Shown here in pieces: positions 1-10,500 of a stretch of 64,000 bases of DNA (its first letter is position 1; each line of letters begins with the position of its first letter). Under the pieces are notes generated by a model that was not told where the DNA came from, did not search any database, and saw nothing but the letters and a program-made list of their open reading frames with translations. A program made the position numbers and the translations under genes. Source of the stretch: Strigamia acuminata (Eukaryota > Arthropoda > Chilopoda > Geophilomorpha > Linotaeniidae); assembly GCA_949358305.1 (NCBI GenBank), contig OX442314.1, forward strand, positions 11,277,060-11,341,059. The letters are read 5' to 3'.

Positions 1-666
1 ATAATAAATCGCCAGGCAAACAATATCGGTTATATTATAGTATTGGCCGATGAATAATTTTCGGATTTCTATTGCGAATTGAAACTCCAGCCTGGTTTCA
101 TTGTCACAAAGCAATTCGTTGTCGTAGTTAATTCCTTTTAAGACGAATGGTAACTTTTCCCACAAAATCTTCACATAATTTACTAAACAAAAATGACTAG
201 CCAGATTGTAAAGAGTCCCATTGGTCCTCAAGGCTTCGTTCTTTTCGTCGTTGAAGAGTAAAACAAACGTTTCTTTTTTGTCAATTGCTCCATGAACCGT
301 CCAAGCAATGTCATTAACAAAAGCGTACGAAGTGACGTTCTCAGTAAAAGTGAATCTTTCGAGATATCGTATCTATTCGTGTATCTGAACACCAACTAGT
401 GCAACGGCATTTTTTAATTCGTCCTTCAGGGTTGGAGGTAGACACAGATTTGCTCCTTTCATCACTTCATCTTCAATTTGATGCCATTCCCTGGACTGCG
501 TAGTTTTCTTTTTTCCAAAAAAATTAGCTATTTTCAATTTAACCGCATCCTTTCGCCAAAACGAAATTGCGACAGCTAATAATGAGATTTTCTCCAAGCT
601 GGGGCACGATTTTGCTTTCTTCAGATTTCTTTGAAGCTCAGCGTTTATTGTTTCGATTTTATCCAT
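1..666 (-). pseudogene. Array gene family copy 1, N-terminal part, cut by window edge, with in-frame nonsense codon
   Basis: This is the N-terminal part of the tandemly repeated family described at 29830-31290. The start is at 666, immediately after a splice acceptor (CACACAG then AAATGG), as in every other copy. Residues 1-97 match the other copies closely (SCPSL, FWRKDAVKLKI, VGVQIHE). The codon that is TGG (W of HEWIQYLE) in the other copies is TAG here, at 373-375. Beyond it the frame stays open and alignable to position 1, covering the motifs FTFTENVTSYAF, NGTLYNLA and YVKILWEKLPFVL. The only visible lesion is therefore one point nonsense mutation. The C-terminal half lies outside the window, so it may be a young pseudogene. 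A sequencing error cannot be excluded. Confidence 0.75.
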
Positions 667-897
667 TTCTGTGTGAAGAATTCAAATAGATGATTAAATA
701 TAGTTGAAAAAGAACTGTAATAATATCGAAACTCACTGAATTAAATATAGACTTCGGTACGCACCAACTCAAACCTAAAGGTTATTGCAAGGAAGAAATT
801 TCGCAGTGAACAACAGAATTCTGTCACAAGGTATAACTATTCTGTGAAAGAAAGAACTATAGGCATACTGTAATTTACAAATTCGAAGAACGGACGA

Positions 898-1075
898 CTT
901 ACCACTTGTTCGCTTGGATCTCACTTGTCAGTCGATTTGCCGCCACCCCTCTGGTGGGCAGTGTTCGAAAGAAATAAAAAAGATTTTTACCGAAAGATGG
1001 TAATGAAATGAGTTCAACAACCAAAAGTAAAATTATTTTAAACTTCTGCTTACTTCGAGGCACTGTTTTTTCTTT
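898..1075 (-). promoter_or_regulatory. Conserved 5' leader exon/promoter block upstream of array copy 1
   Basis: The minus strand reads AAGTG then GTAAGT, a good splice donor, just upstream of the start codon at 666. It pairs with the acceptor immediately before the ATG to give a 5' UTR intron of about 240 bp. The block around it, including a TCTGGTGGGCAGTGTTCGAA-type core, recurs almost unchanged upstream of the copies starting at 22273, 24413 and 31290. The transcription start is not determined; this is inference from conservation and splice signals. Confidence 0.45.
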
Positions 1076-1244
1076 TTCGTTTTTTTAAATATATATTTTC
1101 TGATTTTTTCTATTGAGGTTTTTTCAGTAGATTTATTTACAGTTCAGTTCTGTCCAACACATTCCAGCACTGTTATGAATTCACAACTGTGCTAGAAGTG
1201 GCACGATCTGCAGACCTACAATAACTTTTATTATTCTTGCAAGA

Positions 1245-1410
1245 TATAATAAATTTAATTTCTAAAAACGCAAGCCCAATACATTATAATTCCCAAAAAA
1301 AATATATAAATACCATAGTATCTTTTCAAAACCAAAATTGAATTATGAATAGTCAGTGACGCAGGCGCATTCGGAACCGGCATGAGCGTAGCATGATCCA
1401 CCGGCGAATG
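1245..1410 (-). pseudogene. Duplicated 3' end of CXXC1 (left part of a fragment split by a DIRS insertion)
   Basis: From 1347 to 1410 the sequence matches the last coding part of CXXC1 at 38402-38468. The translated remnant reads HSPVDHATLMPVPNAP, against HSSVDHATLMPVPNAP in the intact gene. Weaker similarity to the CXXC1 3' flank extends left to about 1245. The match stops at CGAATG (1410) and resumes at 20392 on the far side of the DIRS element. The fragment has no start and cannot encode a CXXC1 protein. It marks an array duplication boundary. Confidence 0.8.
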
Positions 1411-1536
1411 TAAACTCAGCTGAGTGAAGCGAAGTTTACGTAGCGAATGATAGCTGCGTATCATTCTACCGACGGTTCGTAGGAATCACAGGAGAGGGCG
1501 CACCCGCTGGAGCCGTTCAGTATTCAGAGAGGAACT
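1411..1536. repeat. DIRS terminal inverted repeat, downstream side of the element
   Basis: The reverse complement of 1411-1520 aligns imperfectly with 20331-20391. The shared part includes the stretch reading GGGCGCACCCGCTGGAGCC here. This end has about 50 extra outermost bases (1411-1461) absent from the other ITR. Those bases appear again, inverted, in the internal complementary region at 14931-15013. The Gypsy element is inserted directly after 1536. Confidence 0.8.
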
Positions 1537-3665
1537 TGTGACGGAATAAACTTAGGCATGGATATATAATTAGTATAATATGAAGGAATAACTAAGGGGT
1601 AAAGTTAGGCTGTACTGCAATGGCAATTACAGTAAGGCGGGAAAGGAATCTCTTGAGTGACGTGAGTCACTTGAGAGGTAAAGGGGGTCGCTGGCAAGTG
1701 ACCACAAATAATCTAGAGGCTAGACAGGTATAAAACAGTGAGATAACATAAATAAATGGAGAATAAATATCTGACTTCGTGAAATATGCGACATATAAAT
1801 TGATAGATGAATGTAGTTAACTATGAATAATATTGAGCCAACACAAGTGTGTAAACTATAATAAAGCTAATTTATTAGCGAGTCCAAATGATCATTAAAC
1901 CATAATCCAAAATACATACATATATACAAATACACAAGCGCTATAAACAAGGCCTCCAATAATCATTGGGGTAATACAAAGACATATCAAAAGGTAAATA
2001 CGCTGACAAAACTAGAGCATTGGGAGGCATGAGGAATTCATGGCCCAAGGCAAAAGGGGGACTTGAACAGGAGTGAAAGAGAAGCGCTCTTTTAATTACG
2101 CTGAAACTGTAGTTTAAGGGGATTAAAAGGGGACATTTAAAATGGCGGCTCAATCGAGGCTTTGATTGCAATTCGGTTCGGTGTGGCTTTAATAACGATG
2201 TCGTCACAAATAATGCATTGACTTTGAAGAAAGCCAATGCTGCCTAAAACTTAATTGTTCAATTAAAGCAAGAGCTAAAACAAGAGTGTAAACTCTTGAT
2301 TAAGCGGTTTGGTGGGTGAAAGACCCAAGAGTTGGCTATGAGAATGGCAACATGTCATTGAATAGGCCTAACCAAGAGTAGAGCAGTTCTGCTAAACCAG
2401 AGGTTCACATTGACTGGATACATCATTTAATGGCTAGGTTCTTGGCTAACAAGTGCAAGGGGTTTGTGAGCGAGTGCTCGAGACAGAGAAAGACAACTAC
2501 ACATATTTAGGTGTAACTCAGATTGCTCTGAGTTCAAATGTCTATGCGTAACAACTTTCAGGAGAAGGCTGACTAGCGCATTTAGGACTAAGCATAAATG
2601 CAAAGTAATGCTACGCCATTGAGAACCATAGCAAAGGTAAGGGAAGTTACTATTAAATTAATAGCAAGTTCTTATAGCAAGTAGAAGGATTGATTGACTA
2701 ACAATGGACAACAAAAGGACTAAGCCGAACTAATAAATCTCCCTCAACTTAGCAACAATTGACCACTTCAATGGGAATCCACTGAAGTAATTCTAATTAC
2801 CAATTTGAGAGCAATAAATGAAATAAGGCTTACCAGTACTTTGATTCCGCGGTCCAGGGTCATTGAATCCAGTGTCAAAAGGGTTGTGGAATTTTGGCGG
2901 GAAAATCCACCAACAAAGCCAGGGCGGCAAAGTTGGAGTAGAGGCAACAAAACCTATCTTTTCTCCTTCATCTTCACCTCCATTGCCATCCTACTTCCCC
3001 CAGCTGTCAACTGCAGGAAGTTTTACATCTCAACCCAGTAATCGAATACCAAATAGGCTCGGATGTTGCTCGTAGGGCAACCAACTAAAGCGAGATAGTG
3101 CGTCAAAACCTTGACGCACAACATAAGTCAAAGCCAAAGGCAAGAACAAAATGTGTAAAGTCAAAATATATGGGCAAAATCTGTGTGGAAACTCTGTGCA
3201 GAGTTTATATAAACTTCTAGACAATACCTCATTGGAATGGAACCAATGGGGTAACCAAACCAATAACAACAAGAGTCTTGCCTCATTAGTATGAGGCGGG
3301 AATAGGCCACAAAGCACATACCTCATTAGTATGTGGTGAAGGAGGGGAGACCAGCGTGGCGAGGTCACGAGTACTCTTGGCCTTGCAAGGTCAACACTGG
3401 TGTTGATAAACAACACCAACAAACTGGGGTTGCCATAGGGTGGCTTCACTGTGTAGTGAACCAAGATGGCGGCCGAGGGGAAGAATATTCTTTCAAACGT
3501 AAATAAATACAACTTATGACCCGTGAGCCCAAAAGCTCACTTATATGGTCTAGGACTCATATAATACTTATATAAATAAATACCAAAGTTAATAAAACCT
3601 TAAAATAATTATAGACCTTTATTTAGTTTTCCAATACAAACCTACGGTAATTTGGTACCGTCACA
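1537..3665 (-). repeat. Gypsy 3' LTR (element sense is minus)
   Basis: This 2,129-bp LTR is a direct copy of 12738-14866 at a constant offset of 11,201 bp. Five conceptual translations inside it are identical to those at the same offsets in the other LTR, so there are no indels and few or no substitutions. Small open frames inside it are not credible genes. I see no clear polypurine tract next to it: the sense strand just upstream ends CTTCTTCCGGGCACG. Confidence 0.95.
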
Positions 3666-4480
3666 CGTGCCCGGAAGAAGGTGCGTGCGTCCTACGCATG
3701 CATCTAAATCGACAAGACCAGAATAAAAAGTCAAAACTGAAGAGAAAAATTTATTGAGGTAAAAACCCCTAAAAAACTCTTGGTGCGAAGGCACCCTTAC
3801 AAGACGATGGTGTCGTAGCACCGTAAGGTAATTTAATGTGGAGAATATATATATAAAGATTGATAATGGAGAAGGGAGTGGTTCCCTGACCTTGGTCACT
3901 ACTCCGAACTGAGTGAGTCTGTGACGGAGGGACGGGCAAAACCACGTTCGTTAACATCATTTAAAGAAAAAGAAGCATCTCGGAACCGAGATGGTCTCGG
4001 GCTTGGCTGGTGGACCGGACCAATGGTCCACACGGAATTACACGGGCCCGAGAACTAGTTCATTAAAATACAAACAATTCATAATTTTCTGGTAACATAA
4101 ATTTCTACCCAGAGACTAAAATAATTAACACAACATTATTCAGATTTACAACAAATAATCAAAAAAAAAGAAAATTAAACAATTAATTTATGCTAAGATT
4201 TTAAGACTAAATTAAAATGACAAGTGAGTCACAAACTCTACAGACAGAATATATACAAAGCGAAAGGAACACAATATAAAAGGAAAATAAAAATTATACA
4301 CCATACAAGACCATAACCGAACGGTTAAGTAAGTCTGTAAACAAAATTCAAAGATTTTCTTTTGAGAGATACACTAAAATAATTATAAAAAATGAACGGT
4401 CGTATATTACACTTGTTTTGACTTGACACACTAAATGAAACATAGAATTTATACAAGTCAGGCAGATATCGCTCTCTCTC
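3666..4480. other. Gypsy non-coding region between third ORF and 3' LTR
   Basis: About 0.8 kb of AT-rich sequence with no credible reading frame. It would form the 3' untranslated part of the element transcript. No polypurine tract or other motif was recognised. Confidence 0.5.
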
Positions 4481-6073
4481 TTAAAATTCAGGACTCTCAC
4501 CATGTTCAGGCGAATTGGGTGCCGTGACGTATTGGGGTTTAGGGGAAGTGGGAGTTTCTCCTAGCTCCATCGTCAAGTTAAGCGGGAGCTCTGTAACATC
4601 GGGGAGGGACTCGTCTGACTCAATAAGCGCGGCAATTTCGGGGTCGGATAAAGCAACCGCTTCTGTCTGAGAACACAACATATTTACCGCCGCGTTCACT
4701 TCCTCCATTTGGAAGACATTCGGGGGTCTCTCGTGTTGCTGACCGGAAAAGGGGGGAAGCCCTTTCTCTAACTGCGCGGAGTTGTACGACTCCAAGTACT
4801 TGGCAGAATCCAGTGCAAACGCACTTGGAACGTGCTGCATCCATAAGCGGGTCATTGTTCTGTGCAGAACGAATACCCGCTCCCATGACGCGTCCCAGAC
4901 ATCACACCTGATGTGGTACGCAGGGTGGAGATCAACCAATCCCAAAATTGCGATCTGACCTCGCTTTAATTTGCCGATTAATGCAAAGTACCCTCCAAAC
5001 CTATTTGCTACGTTAAGAATCGCTCGCCCCATCTCGTACATATAACCGCTCAAAGCTGGGACGACACCTCGGCAGCGTATCATCATCATCTCGGGAGATA
5101 ATAAAAATACGGGGGAAAAGGTCGGCATGTTTAATTCACCCGGGTCCTCGATATCCTCATAAGGGGTTGCTCTTACGTCTAACGGCTTGCCTTTTATCGT
5201 GGCCTCTAACCGTCGTATCTTTTCATGAGCGGATGCAAGTGCATCGGTTAACAAGGCCAACTGTTTAGTTAGGCGGGCGTGCTCGGCAGGGTCAATTGGT
5301 GTGGTGGGTTCGGCCGTGCTCAGCAAGATCTTGTCTAAATTTAACTTTGTGCTTTCAATGTGCCAATCTACATCAGTGGGAGAGTTGGCACCGAGAAGAA
5401 AAAGGGGTGGAGCAGCCACCTCCAGGGAATGCTTATCTGGGTTCACAACGAAAAAACACTTGCTACAGAGGGACCAACGGCGCGCGGCAGACGACCAGGC
5501 CGTCATGACCATAATATTTTTTATCCCTGGTAACCAGGGAGATCCTCGGGGCCGTTTTCCCTCACCCCGACAGTTGATGCAGGCCATGAGATGCTGTCCC
5601 CCATATGCGCCGCACATCCAACTGCTGCCGGTGCAGCAAGGGCACTGCACGAAGTAGCGGGTGTCAAAATTTGGGACCAAATGGGGAATACCTTTACCCA
5701 CATCATCGTCACACTTGTCTCGGCGCTTGACTACCAAATCAATTTTAGCTGCGGAGGCGTCACTTCTAAGTTCATGCCACTTGTACGATTGGGACTTGCT
5801 GGCTTCCGTTGCTGTTACTGGTCGCTTGAAGTCACCGTACGGATTGTCCGGAGATCTTGGTTCTACGAAGCGTAATGCTCCACGGGGACGACTAAACCTC
5901 CTTTGCATCAAAGCGGGAATGGGAGGCGGTGTTTCCAAATCCTCCTCAGCGCATCGCGGAGCCTTGACAGGTGGCTCGTCGGTAGGAAGGGGTTCCTTGA
6001 CAGCGAGCATTCGCTTCCTCGGGTCCGGGTTGATGCGGCCGACTCGTGGTTTAAAACCTCCCCGCGAATACAT
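4481..6073 (-). CDS. Gypsy third ORF: 530-residue Cys-rich protein of unknown function
   Basis: A long intact ORF lies downstream of pol, where retroviral-like elements carry env. I do not recognise the protein. No signal peptide or membrane segment is visible, so an envelope role is unlikely. Residues 1-115 are basic and proline-rich. At about 145-205 is a Cys cluster: CPCCTG, then CGAYGGQH, then CINCRGEGKRPRG, then CSKC. CINCRGEG fits the CxxCxGxG pattern of DnaJ-type zinc modules. At about 265-295 is a short predicted coiled coil (LTKQLALLTDALASAHEKIRRLE). The C-terminus is acidic and Ser/Pro-rich (SPEHGESPEF). A zinc-dependent nucleic-acid-binding accessory protein is possible. Expression may require splicing, since CTTTACACAAG sits just before the ATG. 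Confidence 0.7.
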   Translation of the reverse strand: MYSRGGFKPRVGRINPDPRKRMLAVKEPLPTDEPPVKAPRCAEEDLETPPPIPALMQRRFSRPRGALRFVEPRSPDNPYGDFKRPVTATEASKSQSYKWHELRSDASAAKIDLVVKRRDKCDDDVGKGIPHLVPNFDTRYFVQCPCCTGSSWMCGAYGGQHLMACINCRGEGKRPRGSPWLPGIKNIMVMTAWSSAARRWSLCSKCFFVVNPDKHSLEVAAPPLFLLGANSPTDVDWHIESTKLNLDKILLSTAEPTTPIDPAEHARLTKQLALLTDALASAHEKIRRLEATIKGKPLDVRATPYEDIEDPGELNMPTFSPVFLLSPEMMMIRCRGVVPALSGYMYEMGRAILNVANRFGGYFALIGKLKRGQIAILGLVDLHPAYHIRCDVWDASWERVFVLHRTMTRLWMQHVPSAFALDSAKYLESYNSAQLEKGLPPFSGQQHERPPNVFQMEEVNAAVNMLCSQTEAVALSDPEIAALIESDESLPDVTELPLNLTMELGETPTSPKPQYVTAPNSPEHGESPEF

Positions 6074-7500
6074 CTACTTGTGTAAAGTAAACACCAAATG
6101 GACCAAATCAGTAAGATAATTCCAACATATCCCAAAACGCGAGAGAACTTATAAAGAAATATACTAATATATTCTCATGAAAGGCTGTTGAAACTCGTCT
6201 TTATGATTGGGAATAAATTAAAAGGGTCCAAGCTTTTTTTTTTTTTTTTTTTTTTTTTAAGTTATGTTTTAAAACAAAATTACGCGGGACAATTATCCTG
6301 TGCGCCATCTGTTGATCAGATAAGCCATAAAATAACTAACTATCACTAATGACATCTGGTGGCGGATTTCTACTGAACGCGCCATCTTTAATTTTCTTTG
6401 AATTCGGAGGTTTAAGCTTTAAAATTATGCGCATGGAAAATCTATAATTACGCCAAATTGATCGCTAAAACTTCCGTAAAGCGGTTAAAATTAAATCAAT
6501 GAATCGATTCTTACAAGGAAAACTGCTTAAAATCTGCACGGGTAATTTAAGTGTGCGGCGTGTAGATACACGGTAATCAAAAACTGGCAAACGCGAATTT
6601 TGGGGCAAAAATACTGATTAAAATAATAATCAATCAACGAGAATATACAGTAAAATGGTATAACGAACAAACTTACGGTTGTGTGCACAACGCTGTCGAA
6701 TAATCAGAGACTAACACTGGAAGTACGCACGTGCTTCCGATCGGTGTGTAAACGTAAAAGAACGCTAGATGACAGAAAATTTATCCGAATGACATAAACA
6801 AGATATCGGAAAGGAGTGAATCTTTTTTAACCACAAAATATCTTACACGAGAGGATCCAGCGGTTGAATAACGGTCGAGGGACGCGTGGCGATAAATCGA
6901 AACTAACGCCGTAAAAGCTGGAAAATTGCTAATTTCAACACCACATATATCCGAAACAATTTGATTAATGCATTTACCCAAGTAGAGGCGGAAATATATC
7001 CAAGGAAGGTCGGAATAAACGAAGCTGCCGGTGTTCCAGGATCGGACGAGAAACTAACGTGTAGTAGAAGTTTTGCAAAGAACTAGTCAACCGGAAATGG
7101 ACTTAAGCTGGTGTGGAATCTCTAAAGACAATAGGGGTGACAAATGACGTCAACAGTCATGATACCACAGATGCTAGGAATCATAAATTCTGAAGTAGAG
7201 GGGGAAATCAAAGTTCGACCACTAATTGTTGTCAGCTGCAAATGCAACATGAACCCTGCTAATCCGAAGAAGTAGGAAGTTGGAAGTGCAACTAAAGCTT
7301 GACCCACATTTAATAAAATTGAAACGACAATTATTTTGGAAAGTACGAATAAAATAAAATGAGAGAAACCGACTAGGTTTTTCTAAAGTGAATGCGAACT
7401 GTCCTTTTTATATTTGAAGAAGTCAAAACAATAATAATCAACTAAATAAATTAGCTAAATTCAAACTCAAGCAAAATCTACAACAACGAGATTCGAAATC
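6074..7500. other. Gypsy non-coding spacer between pol and third ORF
   Basis: About 1.4 kb with no credible coding frame. It includes a T-run on the plus strand near 6234-6259. Its length is unusual for a pol-to-third-ORF junction, where overlap or a short gap is usual. It may contain a splice acceptor or promoter for the third ORF, but I cannot identify one. Confidence 0.5.
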
Positions 7501-10500
7501 TTACGCGGGATTCTCGGAATCGAGACACCTGACAAAATCTTTAGTGTAACGTGGGTTGACAACACGTGGTCGCTTCGAAGTTCGGGGTTCGACGTCATCA
7601 CGTCTCGGCGTTACAATACGCGTGGTAAGCGGAGTGACGTCAGTCGCGAGTTCCATTGGTTCTGCTTGCTCCGAACTTGGACTTGGTAAATTTTCATCGT
7701 TTTCCATCCAACTGGGAGTCGGGTGTGCCGAATCCGTGCCGTGTGTCTGGTTTTCGACCCACTCTTCAATCGGGTATTCCGGTAAATAGGGGGTAAGGTG
7801 CTTGATATTAATAGAATTCTCTATTGTGCCATCTTCTAACTTTTCCAGGCGATAAGCGGTACCGCCTAGTATCTTTATAATTTTCCAGGGTCCGTCTCGT
7901 ACTTCGGCCATTTTTGCTGAAAACTGCCGGTCGGCATTTGACAAATGATGCGTCTTTCGCCAAACTAAATCGTCTAAATCGAACGTTCCGATCCGGTATT
8001 TCTTGTGATGAATTTTCCTATGTTTCTCATAATTTTCTTGAATTTTAGTGAACATCACGTTTTGTGCGAGGCGAATCGTATTCTGAATCGACGCGATATA
8101 CTTCTCGGGGTCGTTGGGATCGAGTTTGACGGAATTATTCAACGTATTGGGATTCCAAGGTGGGGTAATTATTCTTCCTGAATTTAATAGCAATGGCGTT
8201 GAGCCTGTTGCCTCTGAAATGGATGTACGTGTTGCGAACGCAAAATCGTGAATAAGTTCGTGCCAATTTTTGTGCACGTCACTGAACAGAGCTATCATCA
8301 CTTTCAAATTTCGGTTGGCCCTTTCAGTTGGGTTGGCCGAGGGATTGTAGGTGCTTGTGTGCTTTACTGTTATGCCCTGTCGTTCACAGAATTTTCTGTA
8401 AATCAGGGCGCAGAATTGGGGGCCGTTGTCACTTATAATCTTTTTGGGTGAGCCATGTCTACATGCAACCTCATGTAGCTTTTCCACAATTATTTTGGCT
8501 GAAGCTGTATGCAGCGCAAATACTTCGATATATTTCGTTGCATTGTCCATGATTACAAGTAACCATTTAAACTTATTACCTGGTTTGGGACCCATTAAAT
8601 CTACTGTGACCGTTTCCCAAGGAAATGTCATACCTAAAGGCACGTATTCGCCGGCAAGGGGCTTTCTTTGTAGAGGCTTATACATCTGGCAATGTTGACA
8701 ACCTGTCACATAACCACGTACGTCACGGGACATACCAAACCAATGATATAACATCTTTGCTCTGTCTAGAGTCTTTGCTACACCTGAGTGGCCTGCCATT
8801 GGGTGCCCGTGGCACGCAAATAACGCACGCTTAAGTAAACTGCGAGGCATTGCAGCCTTGAACCCATTTCCGGTATCCAACAATTCCTCGTCGAACGTCG
8901 GAGCAAATCTCGCAAGTAGATCGCCATCCATCATATAATGGCGGCATAATTTTTTAAAATCTCGTAAATGCAATTTATTATTTTTGGGCAGCTCATCTTT
9001 AGAAATGAACTGAATAATGTCGTACAAAAAGGGGTCAGCACGTTGTGCGTTTATAATTTCGTCGCGGGAGGGCGGAACCGTTTTTAACGCGTCTGTGAGT
9101 GCAGACATCAAAGTCTCATTGCGTTTGCAATTTTTATCAGTCTTTTCTGTAGTGTCGAGAAAATTTAAAATTTCATCTGGAGTTATCACGTCAGGGCTAC
9201 CATCCCCCTGTGTTTCAACAGAATTGACATACTCAATTCTGAGGGAACACAACTGTTCTTTACTTTCTTTGAAAACATTAACGCCTTTATTTCTATTTCC
9301 AGTCCACTCGGGCCAGTATTGGGTCACTTCAGTGTGTTCTACGTGGTCGGTAGACGGGATATGCTCTTCAGAGAGCGGGGCTCGGGAGAGGGCATCGGCA
9401 ATTTGATTATATTTGCCCTGGCGGTATTCAATTTTGAACGCGCCGGCCTGCAGTCGGGTGGCCCATCGACCAAATCGTCCGGAGGGCTCTGGTGACGTCA
9501 TCAACCATTTGAGCGCCTGCGCGTCACTTTCCAGTTGAAAAGTGGTGTACTCTAGAAACGGACGGAAACGGTCGACTGCCCAAACGACAGCCAAACATTC
9601 AAGTTCAGGGGTATTATAGCGGACTTCCGCTCCTTTTAACACTCGACTAGCGTATGCTGCCGGTTTTAAAGTCTTTTTTCCATTTACCTCTACCTCTTGC
9701 ATGAGAACAGCTCCTAATCCTTCATGACTAGCGTCTGTCTGAATTACGAACGGTTTACTCAGCTCGGGTCGGAGCAAGCAACCGTCAGTCATAAGCTTTT
9801 CTTTTAAAGTTTTGAATGCCGTTTTCTGCTCTTCCTCCCAAACAAATGGTAAATCTTTTCTTGTTAATGACGATAAAGGCCTGGCAATAGAAGCATAATT
9901 GGGGACAAATTTACGTAGATATCCCGTCATGCCCAGAAATCTCTGAACTTCTTTCACCGTGGTGGGGGCAGGAAAACTGTCTATGGCCAAAAGTTTTAAT
10001 GTGTCGGCTTTAGTGCCTTCCTTTGTAATTCTAAAACCTAAAAATTTGATTTCAGTTTGTCCAAAACGGGACTTGGTCATGCTCACGGTTAAGCCTGCAT
10101 TACGTAAGAGTCGTAACACTTGCTTAACATGCTGTAAATGTTCCTCCCACGTCTTGGAATAAATAATAATATCGTCTAAATAGACCAAACAGAACTGGCC
10201 GGTTACTGGGGCCAAAATTTGTTCCATCAGATTTTGAAATGTGGCGGGAGCGTTACACAAGCCGAACGGCATGCGTTTAAATTGGTATTTTCCCATTGGG
10301 GTGTAAAATGACGTGATCGGTCGGCTATTGGGGTCCATTTCGACCTGGTAGTATCCCTTAACGAGATCCATGGACGTAAAATATTTTGCGTCACCTAAGT
10401 ATAATAACATCATGTTCAAATCTGGCATGGCGATCGTATCCTGTATGGTGGCCGCATTGACCCATCTATAATCAATGCACAGACGGTAGGATCCGTCGGG

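Noticed and set aside
1255-1464. 69-codon minus-strand frame
   Set aside because: It fuses DIRS terminal sequence with a CXXC1 fragment and 3' flank; not an independent gene.
1941-3512. Open frames of 60-160 codons inside the Gypsy LTRs (also at 13142-14713)
   Set aside because: They repeat exactly in both LTRs, lack any recognisable domain and lie in regulatory repeat sequence.
4481-6073. Interpretation of the Gypsy third ORF as an envelope protein
   Set aside because: No signal peptide, fusion peptide-like segment or transmembrane helix can be seen, and the Cys pattern is zinc-finger-like.
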